Assembly (NCBI GenBank): GCA_036276195.1
Contig: DATBED010000070.1
Coordinates: 1 to 15,181 of the forward strand
DNA: 15,181 nt
Direction: 5' to 3'
DNA from: DATBED01 sp036276195
GTDB taxonomy: Bacteria; Patescibacteriota; Saccharimonadia; Saccharimonadales; UBA4665
How positions within the stretch are numbered: position 1 is the first letter of the stretch; each line of letters opens with the position of its first letter. Positions 6,559 through 12,883 of the stretch are shown in pieces. A model generated the notes under the pieces. It did not search any database, was not told the origin of the DNA, and saw only the letters and a program-made list of their open reading frames with translations. A program made the translations under genes and the position numbers.

Positions 6559-6847
6559 GATTGTAAACTTCCTCTACAGTCATTTTGGAAACGTTTACGG
6601 CAACGTCGGCGTTGGCTTTTGTCGGCTCGACGAATTGCCGATGCATCGGCTCGAGCACTTTATGCAGGTACTCATCCTTGGCCAGAACAGCGCCCTTGTC
6701 ACGGCGCCAGTGCCGGGTTTTTTCGTCTAAATCGAAGTAGAAAGTTTTATCATAAGACTGGTTCAACTCAGGATTGATATCGACTAGAGCATAACTGACG
6801 GTTGATTTGCCGGTGCCCGAACCGCCACCAATTCCGACGATCTTCAT
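6524..6847 (-). CDS. Miniature uridine-kinase-like P-loop protein (internally deleted)
   Basis: Only 107 residues, about half the length of uridine kinase. The Walker A motif GGGSGTGKST (7-16) starts the protein. From about residue 22 it matches the part of uridine kinase that follows Walker B: 'NPELNQSYDKTFYFDLDEKT' then a 'RRDKGA' arginine block (lid) and 'VLEPMHRQFVEPTKANADV' (family form 'V.PM...FVEPSK..ADiI'). The roughly 75 residues between, which carry the substrate pocket, are missing in frame. Expected activity is therefore doubtful; nucleotide binding may remain. Its ATG overlaps the TGA of the 68-residue gene upstream (ATGA). Its last codons overlap the EVE gene on the other strand. 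It could be a remnant that still reads through or a shortened protein with a new role. Confidence 0.7.
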   Translation of the reverse strand: MKIVGIGGGSGTGKSTVSYALVDINPELNQSYDKTFYFDLDEKTRHWRRDKGAVLAKDEYLHKVLEPMHRQFVEPTKANADVAVNVSKMTVEEVYNLIHRSVASLPA

Positions 6848-7050
6848 AGTTCGAAGTCGACTTCAGTATAAACCTCATGATCAACCGTATAATCAACACT
6901 TATCCGTTCAGTGCTCTGACCGTCGGGCCCAGGAAACTCCATGGCAGGTTTTGGTGGAGATACGCGCCTGCTAGGCTCATCGGACGGCAGCTCGGGCTGG
7001 TCGCCAGGACGAGTTTCGATACTTATACCAAGAAATTCCCCTCTAAACAT
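6844..7050 (-). CDS. Small acidic protein of unknown function
   Basis: Sixty-eight residues, rich in Pro, Glu and Asp, without membrane segment or cysteine. The middle (about 12-45) looks disordered (RPGDQPELPSDEPSRRVSPP); the ends look strand-like, with alternating hydrophobic residues in 'ISVDYTVDHEVYTEVDFEL'. It is read from a near-consensus promoter just before its ATG and shares a 4-nt overlap with the mini-kinase gene, so the two are made together. I do not recognise a family. The strong promoter and the coupling are the best evidence that it is translated. Confidence 0.6.
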   Translation of the reverse strand: MFRGEFLGISIETRPGDQPELPSDEPSRRVSPPKPAMEFPGPDGQSTERISVDYTVDHEVYTEVDFEL

Positions 7051-7056
7051 AATTTA

Positions 7057-7085
7057 ACTTTAGGTTCTAGGGGCTAGTTTGTCAA
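7057..7085 (-). promoter_or_regulatory. Near-consensus leaderless promoter for the 6524-7050 unit
   Basis: Read on the minus strand: TTGACA (7085-7080, full consensus), a 17-base spacer, TAAAGT (7062-7057), then 6 nt to the ATG at 7050. Transcription should begin at or next to the start codon. Confidence 0.75.
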
Positions 7086-7112
7086 AGTGGCCAAGCGTCA
7101 AACTGCCTGAAG

Positions 7113-7121
7113 TGTTATGAT
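7113..7121 (+). promoter_or_regulatory. Extended -10 promoter for the EamA transporter
   Basis: TGT-TATGAT (extended -10) at 7113-7121, 9 nt before the ATG. No clear -35 box and no ribosome binding site. It lies back to back with the minus-strand promoter at 7057-7085. Confidence 0.5.
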
Positions 7122-7130
7122 GGTCGCTAA

Positions 7131-8006
7131 ATGAGTGTTACGTTTGTAGCTACGGTTTGCGGCATAATTACGGCCGGTGGATATGGTGTGGGCGACTGGC
7201 TCACGGCCAAGGCTAGCAAAAAGACAAATAAATTTGATGTTAATCTGGCGGTCCAGTTTTTTGGCACTCTAATTTTGCTGCCTTTCTTATTAACAACACA
7301 TGTAAGAGTGCCGAGCTTTGCCCAAATAGGCATCACGCTGATTATAAGCTGCTGCATCACCACCGCTTATTTACTGTTGATTAAAGCTTTGTCTATCGGT
7401 TCGGTGGGCACAGTCGTACCCTTAAGTTATGGATACCCGTTGCCGGCTTTGTTGCTTTCCCTCATCTTTTTAGGCACGCGCTTTTCGGGCGCCCAGCTGG
7501 TCGCCATGTTTTGCATAATCGCCGGGGCCATCATGCTGGCTTACCAGAAAAATCAACGTCAAATACCGCTACGTAAGCTACACGAAGCCAGCCTTTTGGC
7601 GATTATTTCCATGCTAGTTTATGGCGTGGATTTCTTCCTAGTAGGTACTCTAATAACTAAGCTGCCGTGGCAGATACTTGATGTTTCGGTTTCACTTTTC
7701 TTAGCCATGACGGCCTTTATATTGGTTTTAGTAAGTAACCGACGAAACCGGTTGTCTGCAATCAAGCGAGCGCTGACTAATAAAACCACTTTTTACGCCG
7801 GCATCAGTTTTTCGGTAGGGTCAATCGTGTTCTATGTCGGATCGCACCGGGCCGGCAACATTATTATTCCGACAGTGTTATCGTCTTGCGCTCCGCTAGT
7901 GGCTTCTTTGTTGGGAGCTACTTTTGACAAAGAGAAAATAGGCATTCTAAAAAGAATCGGCGCTGTCGTAGTAGTGACCGGAATCATAATTCTGAACGTC
8001 GCTTAG
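7131..8006 (+). CDS. EamA-type drug/metabolite transporter
   Basis: A 291-residue integral membrane protein with about ten hydrophobic segments in two halves, the layout of the DMT superfamily. The first half ends in 'LVAMFCIIAGAIMLAY' and the second in 'IGAVVVVTGIIILNV', the typical last helix of each EamA repeat. 'KALSIGSVGTVVPLSYGYPL' carries the conserved Pro-containing helix of these carriers. A basic linker (YQKNQRQIPLRKLHE) lies between the halves. Substrate cannot be told from the sequence. No ribosome site; the start is 9 nt behind an extended -10 box. Confidence 0.88.
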   Translation: MSVTFVATVCGIITAGGYGVGDWLTAKASKKTNKFDVNLAVQFFGTLILLPFLLTTHVRVPSFAQIGITLIISCCITTAYLLLIKALSIGSVGTVVPLSYGYPLPALLLSLIFLGTRFSGAQLVAMFCIIAGAIMLAYQKNQRQIPLRKLHEASLLAIISMLVYGVDFFLVGTLITKLPWQILDVSVSLFLAMTAFILVLVSNRRNRLSAIKRALTNKTTFYAGISFSVGSIVFYVGSHRAGNIIIPTVLSSCAPLVASLLGATFDKEKIGILKRIGAVVVVTGIIILNVA

Positions 8007-8016
8007 TAGACTGTCG

Positions 8017-8025
8017 TGCTATGAT
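8017..8025 (+). promoter_or_regulatory. Extended -10 promoter for the SanA-like gene
   Basis: TGC-TATGAT at 8017-8025, 11 nt before the ATG at 8037. No clear -35 box or ribosome site. The same nine bases recur at 8722-8730. Confidence 0.5.
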
Positions 8026-8036
8026 TATTTAACTAT

Positions 8037-8711
8037 ATGAAGAAGTTCATTACTAGAATTGTCAATCTGTTAAAAAAGCACAAAGTGATCGTTAGCTCCA
8101 TTATTTTGATAGGAGCAATAGTTTTGTGGGGGCCGACTGTCTTTGCTAATTTGTCGACGCGCAGTTCGCGGTATGATCTGAACAGAACCTCAATTTCGCA
8201 GATTCCAAAGAATAAGGTGGCGATTGTTTTTGGCGCTGGCATATCCCAAAATGGCACACCAACGCCGTATCTACAGTGGCGAGTAGAAACGGCAGTAAGG
8301 CTGTATAAGACCGGGCGCGTGCAGAAGCTGCTTATGACCGGCGACAACAGCGCCAAGAATTATGACGAGCCGACTGCCATGAAAAAGCTGGCCGAAAAGG
8401 AGGGCGTAAAATCGAGTGACATAGTGTTAGATTACGCCGGTTTTAACACCTACGATAGTTGCTACCGGGCACATAAAATCTTTGGATTGAATGAGGCCAC
8501 GCTTATCAGCCAAGGTTACCATTTGCCGCGGGCCGTCATGGCCTGCGACCATTTGGGTGTGAAAAGCGTCGGCGTGGATGCTGTTGCATATGGCCGTGAC
8601 TGGGCAATCAACTACACAATCCGCGAATGGATTGCGACAGACAAAATTGTTTTGCAACTAATATTCAAGCCGCACCCCACGGCGCTCGGCCCCTCAGTCC
8701 ATATCGACTAG
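8037..8711 (+). CDS. SanA/YdcF-like (DUF218) membrane-anchored protein
   Basis: A 224-residue protein. A basic N-terminus and one membrane segment (about 17-37) lead into a DUF218 domain outside the membrane. Family blocks are clear: VAIVFGAGISQNGTPTPYL (61-79), LYKTGRVQKLLMTGDN (89-104), the conserved Glu111, DYAGFNTYDS (132-141) and ISQGYHLPRA (157-166). SanA of enteric bacteria affects envelope permeability to vancomycin; the chemistry of the family is not settled. Envelope maintenance is the reasonable role here. It is not clearly in an operon, having its own promoter. Confidence 0.88.
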   Translation: MKKFITRIVNLLKKHKVIVSSIILIGAIVLWGPTVFANLSTRSSRYDLNRTSISQIPKNKVAIVFGAGISQNGTPTPYLQWRVETAVRLYKTGRVQKLLMTGDNSAKNYDEPTAMKKLAEKEGVKSSDIVLDYAGFNTYDSCYRAHKIFGLNEATLISQGYHLPRAVMACDHLGVKSVGVDAVAYGRDWAINYTIREWIATDKIVLQLIFKPHPTALGPSVHID

Positions 8712-8721
8712 GGGCGCGGCA

Positions 8722-8730
8722 TGCTATGAT
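8722..8730 (+). promoter_or_regulatory. Extended -10 promoter before the phosphoribosyltransferase
   Basis: TGC-TATGAT at 8722-8730, identical to the box at 8017-8025. Expected start of transcription is near 8737, about 97 nt before the ATG chosen for the phosphoribosyltransferase, so the message would have a real leader. Confidence 0.45.
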
Positions 8731-8754
8731 TAAAACAGCGCGAGAGACTGACAC

Positions 8755-8853
8755 ATGAAGTGGTTTAAAGAGGCAATCAAGCAAGACATTATTGGGTTCT
8801 TGCTTTTCTGTTTTTCCAAAAATAAGAGGCTATATGACCGACATACCAAGTGA
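8755..8853 (+). CDS. Possible 32-codon leader ORF
   Basis: ATG at 8755 to TGA at 8851-8853 gives 32 residues beginning MKWFKEAIKQDIIGFLLFCF, with a short hydrophobic stretch and a basic end. It lies about 18 nt after the predicted start of transcription and overlaps the first 20 bases of the phosphoribosyltransferase. It could be a small membrane peptide, a translated leader that affects the next gene, or chance. No good ribosome site is seen. Confidence 0.25.
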   Translation: MKWFKEAIKQDIIGFLLFCFSKNKRLYDRHTK

Positions 8854-9373
8854 CGCCCGCTGGCTGGGCTGGGACGAAGTCCACCAGCTGTCTGTGAGCC
8901 TGGCCGACAAGGTAGAAGCTCACTGCATTAAGACTGGTGAAGGGTTTGACGCCATGGTGGTTATTCCGCGGGGTGGCTACAATCCGGCCAGCATTGTTTC
9001 GTATAAGCTGGGTTTTTCCTCGGTCGATTTGTTACACGCCTGCATCGGCACCTACGCCGCCGGCCAAGCTGAGTGGGCGGGCAAGTATCGGCTGGGCCAA
9101 ATGCCGACGCCTAAGCAAATCCAGGGCAAGAATTTGTTAATTATTGAGGAAGTCTGCGACCGCGGCCGTACACTAACTTTTTTGACGGATTACCTTAGCA
9201 AGCGAGGAGCGGCGCTGGTACGAACAGGAGTGCTGCACTATAAGCCGAGCCAAAGCCTAACCGGTTTTAAACCCGATTGGGCAGTTGAGACCACCGAGGA
9301 TTGGATTGTTTACCCCTGGGAAGTGCCAGAAATTAACGGCCAGAGTACCTCAGTTAAGCGCCTCAAATATTAA
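8834..9373 (+). CDS. Phosphoribosyltransferase (type I PRTase fold)
   Basis: Type I phosphoribosyltransferases use PRPP to act on purines or related bases. With the ATG at 8834 the protein has 179 residues. Core blocks are MVVIPRGGYNPA (41-52), the PRPP-loop LLIIEEVCDRGRTL (101-114) and a C-terminal WIVYPWE, seen in xanthine/hypoxanthine-type enzymes. The PRPP loop has Glu105-Glu106 where most members have two Asp, and Arg110 where Thr is usual. I chose ATG 8834 because AGAGG lies 4 nt upstream (8825-8829) and homologues begin near this point; TTG at 8792 in the same frame would add 14 odd residues. Purine salvage is the likely role, exact substrate unknown. Confidence 0.85.
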   Translation: MTDIPSDARWLGWDEVHQLSVSLADKVEAHCIKTGEGFDAMVVIPRGGYNPASIVSYKLGFSSVDLLHACIGTYAAGQAEWAGKYRLGQMPTPKQIQGKNLLIIEEVCDRGRTLTFLTDYLSKRGAALVRTGVLHYKPSQSLTGFKPDWAVETTEDWIVYPWEVPEINGQSTSVKRLKY

Positions 9374-9400
9374 ATTTTTATTAAATTTGGCCATAAAGAT

Positions 9401-9452
9401 TTGACGGGTGGCCGCACCGGCTGCCATGATGCCTTCACTAATTTTTAGGAGG
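9401..9452 (+). promoter_or_regulatory. Promoter with upstream A/T tract and AGGAGG site for the TasA-like gene
   Basis: TTGACG at 9401-9406, an 18-base spacer and CATGAT at 9425-9430, with TGC before the -10 box. A run of A/T (about 9365-9390) sits just upstream, where UP elements act. AGGAGG at 9447-9452 ends 4 nt before the ATG. The combination suggests strong expression. Confidence 0.55.
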
Positions 9453-9456
9453 CGCG

Positions 9457-10038
9457 ATGAAACATTCTATTAAATTTAAGAAGTCTAGGGCTCTAGCGCG
9501 AGCGGTTGGCGTGGTAGGAGTAGTAGCTTTGGCGGTTGGTGGCGTGACCTTCGCAGCCCTGCAAAGCCAACAAAACGTGCTAACCGGCAATAGTATTGAA
9601 ACTTCTACAGTTGGCATGTCTATCAGTACGGATGGCCAAGGTTACAGCCAGTCACGTCCTGGCTTCAGTTTCGCTAGTATTATTCCGGGTGGCGCGCCGG
9701 CACCGACCACTGGTCTGGGCTTTTACATACGTAATGACGGGGCCGTACCCCTAGCGCTCAAGATGTCAGTTATTAGCACACCGAGCAATCCTAGCAATGT
9801 CGATCTGTCGAAAGTCAATCTTATAGTCACAGCGGCCAGTGGCGGCCCGGTGCAAAGCTTTAGCCTGCAATCGCTGATGAGCAATGGCGGCCAGGCCTTG
9901 ACCGTGCCACTGCCCAGCGGGGCCGGTGGGCAGGTCTACCGCATGCAAGTATCTATGGCGGCCGATGCCTTCACCGGTCAGAGCGCCAGCTTAGGCAACA
10001 TAGACGTCGCCTTTAACGGCACAGCCATAAGTAGCTAG
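9457..10038 (+). CDS. Exported TasA/camelysin-like protein
   Basis: A 193-residue exported protein. The N-terminus has a basic region (KFKKSRALAR), a hydrophobic core (about 16-33) and a likely cleavage site near TFA-A (about 33-34). Right after it comes 'LQSQQNVLTGNSIETSTV', which resembles the opening of TasA and CalY (camelysin) proteins ('tf..f.d.e...N...aGtl.l'). The rest is Gly/Ser/Ala-rich and strand-like, with no cysteines. TasA forms fibres at the surface of Bacillus. The next gene encodes a SipW-type signal peptidase, the enzyme that processes TasA, which makes the call stronger. A filament or surface-coat subunit is likely but not proven. Confidence 0.7.
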   Translation: MKHSIKFKKSRALARAVGVVGVVALAVGGVTFAALQSQQNVLTGNSIETSTVGMSISTDGQGYSQSRPGFSFASIIPGGAPAPTTGLGFYIRNDGAVPLALKMSVISTPSNPSNVDLSKVNLIVTAASGGPVQSFSLQSLMSNGGQALTVPLPSGAGGQVYRMQVSMAADAFTGQSASLGNIDVAFNGTAISS

Positions 10039-10044
10039 AATTTC

Positions 10045-10542
10045 ATGCACCTACTGCGCAGCTTGGCGATGAGTGGCCTAATCCTATTAGCCACCGGGGC
10101 TCTTAGTTTACTGGCTCTACACTTAAAGAGCGCCAAGCTGCTTAGCGTTCAAACTGCCAGCATGGTGCCGACTTTTCGGCCACACGATGCTCTAGTTGTT
10201 GTCAAAGACCTTCATTTCAGGCCTGGCGAAATCGTCAGCTACCGTAGCCCGCGCAACCCGAACCTGGTCATCACCCATCGTTTGATCAAAATTGATCCAA
10301 GAACCGGCTGGCTGACTACCCAGGGCGACGCCTACCAAAGGCCAGACCCCAGCTTCCCGCCAAACTTAGTGCAGGGCAGAGCAACACTACTGCTGCCCCA
10401 GCTGGGCTTAATCCTCGACGAGCTCCATAAGCCGCTTGGTCTGGCTGTCGCCATTTATGCGCCGGCCTTGATTGTGCTGGCTGGTGAAGCCCGGCACCTG
10501 GCCGCTGCCTATACCCGGCCACTCTACAGTGTTAGACTATAG
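10045..10542 (+). CDS. SipW-type signal peptidase I (Ser-His form)
   Basis: A 165-residue S26 protease with an N-terminal membrane helix (about 8-28) and a second near the end (about 122-147). The catalytic Ser39 sits in VQTASMVPTF (35-44; family form 'SGSMeP'). The general base is in NLVITHRLI, with His78 where E. coli-type enzymes have Lys; this Ser-His arrangement is that of the archaeal, ER and SipW enzymes. GDAYQRPD (94-101) matches the 'GDaN...D' box. It lies 6 nt behind the TasA-like gene, the order being reversed relative to Bacillus sipW-tasA but the pairing the same. Its job is probably to release the signal peptide of the upstream protein. Confidence 0.88.
   Translation: MHLLRSLAMSGLILLATGALSLLALHLKSAKLLSVQTASMVPTFRPHDALVVVKDLHFRPGEIVSYRSPRNPNLVITHRLIKIDPRTGWLTTQGDAYQRPDPSFPPNLVQGRATLLLPQLGLILDELHKPLGLAVAIYAPALIVLAGEARHLAAAYTRPLYSVRL
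10530..10538 (+). promoter_or_regulatory. Extended -10 promoter for the NYN gene (leaderless type)
   Basis: TGT-TAGACT at 10530-10538, within the last codons of the signal peptidase gene, 6 nt before the ATG at 10545. No ribosome site is present. Confidence 0.45.
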
Positions 10543-10544
10543 GC

Positions 10545-11129
10545 ATGTTACCCAAACGGCAGAAGAAGCCGAACACCTACGCCTTCATCGACAGCCAGAA
10601 CCTAAATTTAGGTACGCAGCGCATGGGTTGGAAGGTGGATTGGCGCAAATTCCGCCAATACCTTAAAGATAAACACGGCGTTACCAAGGCTTACATGTTC
10701 ATTGGCTACATGAGCGAGAACGAGTCCCTTTACGAATACATGCACGAACTCGGCTTCCTGGTGGTGCTGAAACCAACAGTCGATATGAGTCTTTCTAAAG
10801 ACGGAACCCCAAGGGTAGAACCGGCGTCCGACGACCCCGACAACAAAGACAAGCCAGCAGTAGACAAGCCAACAGTGAAGGGCAATGTCGATGCCGAATT
10901 GGTGCTCTACGCCATGAAGGAATTGCCGAACTACGAACAAGCTATCATTGTCAGCGGCGACGGCGACTTCTTCGGCCTGGCCGAATACCTCGACGAGCAA
11001 GGCAAGTTGTCGAGCATTATGGCGCCGAACTGGCAATACTCCAGCTTACTCAAACCTTTCGATAATAAGATCATCCGCCTCGACCAACTGCGCCGCCAGC
11101 TGGCCTACCACGACCGCAAAAAGAAATAG
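10545..11129 (+). CDS. NYN-domain (PIN-like) putative ribonuclease
   Basis: A 194-residue protein of the NYN/LabA-DUF88 group, a PIN-like fold with metal-dependent RNase chemistry in tested members. Acidic residues expected at the metal site are visible: TYAFIDSQNLN (11-21, Asp16 with Asn19), KGNVDAELVLYAM (112-124, Asp116, Glu118) and AIIVSGDGDF (133-142, Asp139 and Asp141). Residues about 84-110 form a charged, disordered insert rich in Asp, Pro and Lys, placed between the second strand and the K-G-x-V-D helix. A basic tail (YHDRKKK) could bind RNA. Target unknown. The next gene begins 2 nt after its stop. Confidence 0.9.
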   Translation: MLPKRQKKPNTYAFIDSQNLNLGTQRMGWKVDWRKFRQYLKDKHGVTKAYMFIGYMSENESLYEYMHELGFLVVLKPTVDMSLSKDGTPRVEPASDDPDNKDKPAVDKPTVKGNVDAELVLYAMKELPNYEQAIIVSGDGDFFGLAEYLDEQGKLSSIMAPNWQYSSLLKPFDNKIIRLDQLRRQLAYHDRKKK

Positions 11130-11131
11130 CC

Positions 11132-11752
11132 ATGACACTCATAAAAGAACTTTTGTCGATTTCCGCCGGTCTAATAATGCTCTTCAGCTTTATTCCTTAT
11201 TCTAAAGATATCTTGGCAGGCAAGGTCAAACCGGCGCGCTCCACTCGCTTAATGTTTGTTTTACTTTGGATATTACTAATCCTACAGCAACGTTCGCTCG
11301 GCAGTGGGTGGCTGTTAGCTATGTCTTATGGCGATGCCATTGGCGCGGTATCTATACTGTTTCTGTCATTTAAAAAAGGGGTTGGTGGTTTGACCAAGGT
11401 CGACCTCGCTTGTTATTGCTTGCTGCTCGTCGATGTTATTGTGTGGGTGTCAACTGGCAGCGCCTTTGTAGCCTTACTATTGAGCATAGTAGGAGATGTT
11501 ATTTCTATGACACCGGTGCTTATTAAAACCTGGCGGCAGCCATGGACCGAAACGGTGCTTTTCTTTGCTCTTGGTGTCGTGGCACCATTGCTTAATCTTG
11601 CGGGGTCAAATCGTTATAGTTTAGCTATAATTGTTTTCCCGATTTACATCGCAGTGATTAATCTCGTGGAAGCGATTCTTATTTTATATCGCCAGAGCCA
11701 GATACCGTCACCCCACAAAGCTCCTCAACCAGGTCATGAACCGTTATCGTAG
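11132..11752 (+). CDS. PQ-loop-like multi-pass membrane protein
   Basis: A 206-residue membrane protein with about seven hydrophobic segments. Two related boxes resemble PQ-loop or SWEET-like repeats: FSFIPYSKDILAGKVKPARS (about 19-38) in the first half, and VGDVISMTPVLIKTWRQPWT (about 120-139) in the second, each with a Pro in a helix followed by a positively charged turn. Members of this fold carry small solutes or act as receptors. The substrate is not evident. It begins 2 nt after the NYN gene (shared transcript likely) and its last codons overlap by 9 nt the end of the convergent gene at 11744. The C-terminal tail is soluble and Pro-rich. Confidence 0.72.
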   Translation: MTLIKELLSISAGLIMLFSFIPYSKDILAGKVKPARSTRLMFVLLWILLILQQRSLGSGWLLAMSYGDAIGAVSILFLSFKKGVGGLTKVDLACYCLLLVDVIVWVSTGSAFVALLLSIVGDVISMTPVLIKTWRQPWTETVLFFALGVVAPLLNLAGSNRYSLAIIVFPIYIAVINLVEAILILYRQSQIPSPHKAPQPGHEPLS

Positions 11753-12772
11753 CACCCTGATTCTCGAGAAATTCTTGCCGGACAGACCGCTGAGTTTAAT
11801 GGTTTGCCACTCGAACTTGGCATTTTCGAGCTGCTTGGGCGTGAGCACAACTTCGTTGAAGTCGTTGCCGGAAGCTTCCAGAGCTCCAACCCCAGCCCAA
11901 AATTTGGCATATGACTTTTTGGTACTGCCTGTAGCTATCCAGCCCTCATAAATAGTAGGGCAGGCCAAAATCAAAGATACATCACTAAAGTAAGAATTCT
12001 CAATTGTGTCAGTCTTCTCTAGCGCTTTGTGAGTTAATTCAACTTTTTCTCGCCACTGGGGATCCTCGACTTGGCCGGGCAGCAGGCGGACATTGAGTTC
12101 TGTAGCTAACTTTTGTGTCTCGCTGAGGGTGGGCAGCTGGCCATTGTTTTCTTGTAGAACCAGCGCTTTGGCGGCCTCCAACTCACGCAGATAATCATCA
12201 TAATCTTTGTATTCTTCGCCATAGCGCCTATAAGTTATGCTTACATTTCTAGGTATATATGGCTTGATCCACTCCAGCATGTCTCGAAAGGTCTTGGAGT
12301 ACATTTCGGTTTCTTGCCGAGTAACATTATTTAAGACTTCCACGGCTACATCCTCGGAGTAATAATCAAGCCTGGCACCCGGTCCATATACGTTAGTAAT
12401 GGACTTCATCCACTGCAAAAAGTAAATAAGGCTAAATAATTCAGCCCAATCTATCTCCGGGGCTTCCTCAAAACGCCATAATTTGTTTCCACCGAACAAA
12501 TAGCTAACGGTGATTGGCTGGTTATTGCTAACTGCCAAATGAATAGCATTTTTGGTGGTCCTGACAGCACTCTCGTCTGCCTTGAGTTTGCGGAACTTTT
12601 TAGACATAACTTTGGCAAAAATTGCATCTTCAAGCGCAGTGCTGCTAATGCTCTCAAGTGAGGTTGGCTCGGCCAGCTTCTCTAGAGTGGCGACTATGTA
12701 TTCTTGGGCAGTCATAGTTTGGAGATGCGGGGCAGACATGACTCTGCCGTATGTAGCCTTGCGAGCTACCAC
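11744..12772 (-). CDS. Unnamed protein with isocyanide synthase-like (PvcA/DIT1) block
   Basis: A 342-residue soluble protein with no membrane segment. I know no name for it. A block at about 85-165 (NQPITVSYLFGGNKLWR, then EIDWAELFSLIYFL, then NVYGPGARLDYYSEDVAVEV, then ETEMYSKTFRDMLEWI) follows the order found in isocyanide synthases: 'PI.f..paFP.KS', 'PD.gE..AL..L', 'Y.PGa...I.SDG.vF', 'Y...l..l'. The C-terminus has GSTKKSYAKFWAGVGALE (282-299) and GLSGKNFSRIRV (329-340). Similarity is remote, and the catalytic roles are unverified. The start is uncertain: GTG 12772, ATG 12739 or ATG 12715. It is transcribed away from the VOC gene and converges on the PQ-loop gene. Confidence 0.7.
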   Translation of the reverse strand: MVARKATYGRVMSAPHLQTMTAQEYIVATLEKLAEPTSLESISSTALEDAIFAKVMSKKFRKLKADESAVRTTKNAIHLAVSNNQPITVSYLFGGNKLWRFEEAPEIDWAELFSLIYFLQWMKSITNVYGPGARLDYYSEDVAVEVLNNVTRQETEMYSKTFRDMLEWIKPYIPRNVSITYRRYGEEYKDYDDYLRELEAAKALVLQENNGQLPTLSETQKLATELNVRLLPGQVEDPQWREKVELTHKALEKTDTIENSYFSDVSLILACPTIYEGWIATGSTKKSYAKFWAGVGALEASGNDFNEVVLTPKQLENAKFEWQTIKLSGLSGKNFSRIRVLR

Positions 12773-12801
12773 CTATTCTCGGTCACCGCATCGTAATTAA
12801 T

Positions 12802-12878
12802 GTAACAGATTTTGGCTTGAGGCGTATACTTAAGGCAAACCAAGACTTCCTAAACCTACTAATCTCAATCAAAGGAGG
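12802..12878 (+). promoter_or_regulatory. Promoter and strong Shine-Dalgarno site for the VOC gene
   Basis: GTAACA at 12802-12807, a 17-base spacer and TATACT at 12825-12830, then a leader of about 47 nt ending in AAAGGAGG (12871-12878), 5 nt before the ATG. The ribosome site is the strongest in the window. Confidence 0.55.
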
Positions 12879-12883
12879 GTGTT

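Noticed and set aside
8792..8833. Extension of the phosphoribosyltransferase to a TTG at 8792.
   Set aside because: The added residues are not typical of the family and an AGAGG site precedes the ATG at 8834.
10608..11036. A 142-codon minus-strand frame opposite the NYN gene.
   Set aside because: The NYN domain with its acidic metal-site residues is on the plus strand; the opposite frame has no recognisable motif.
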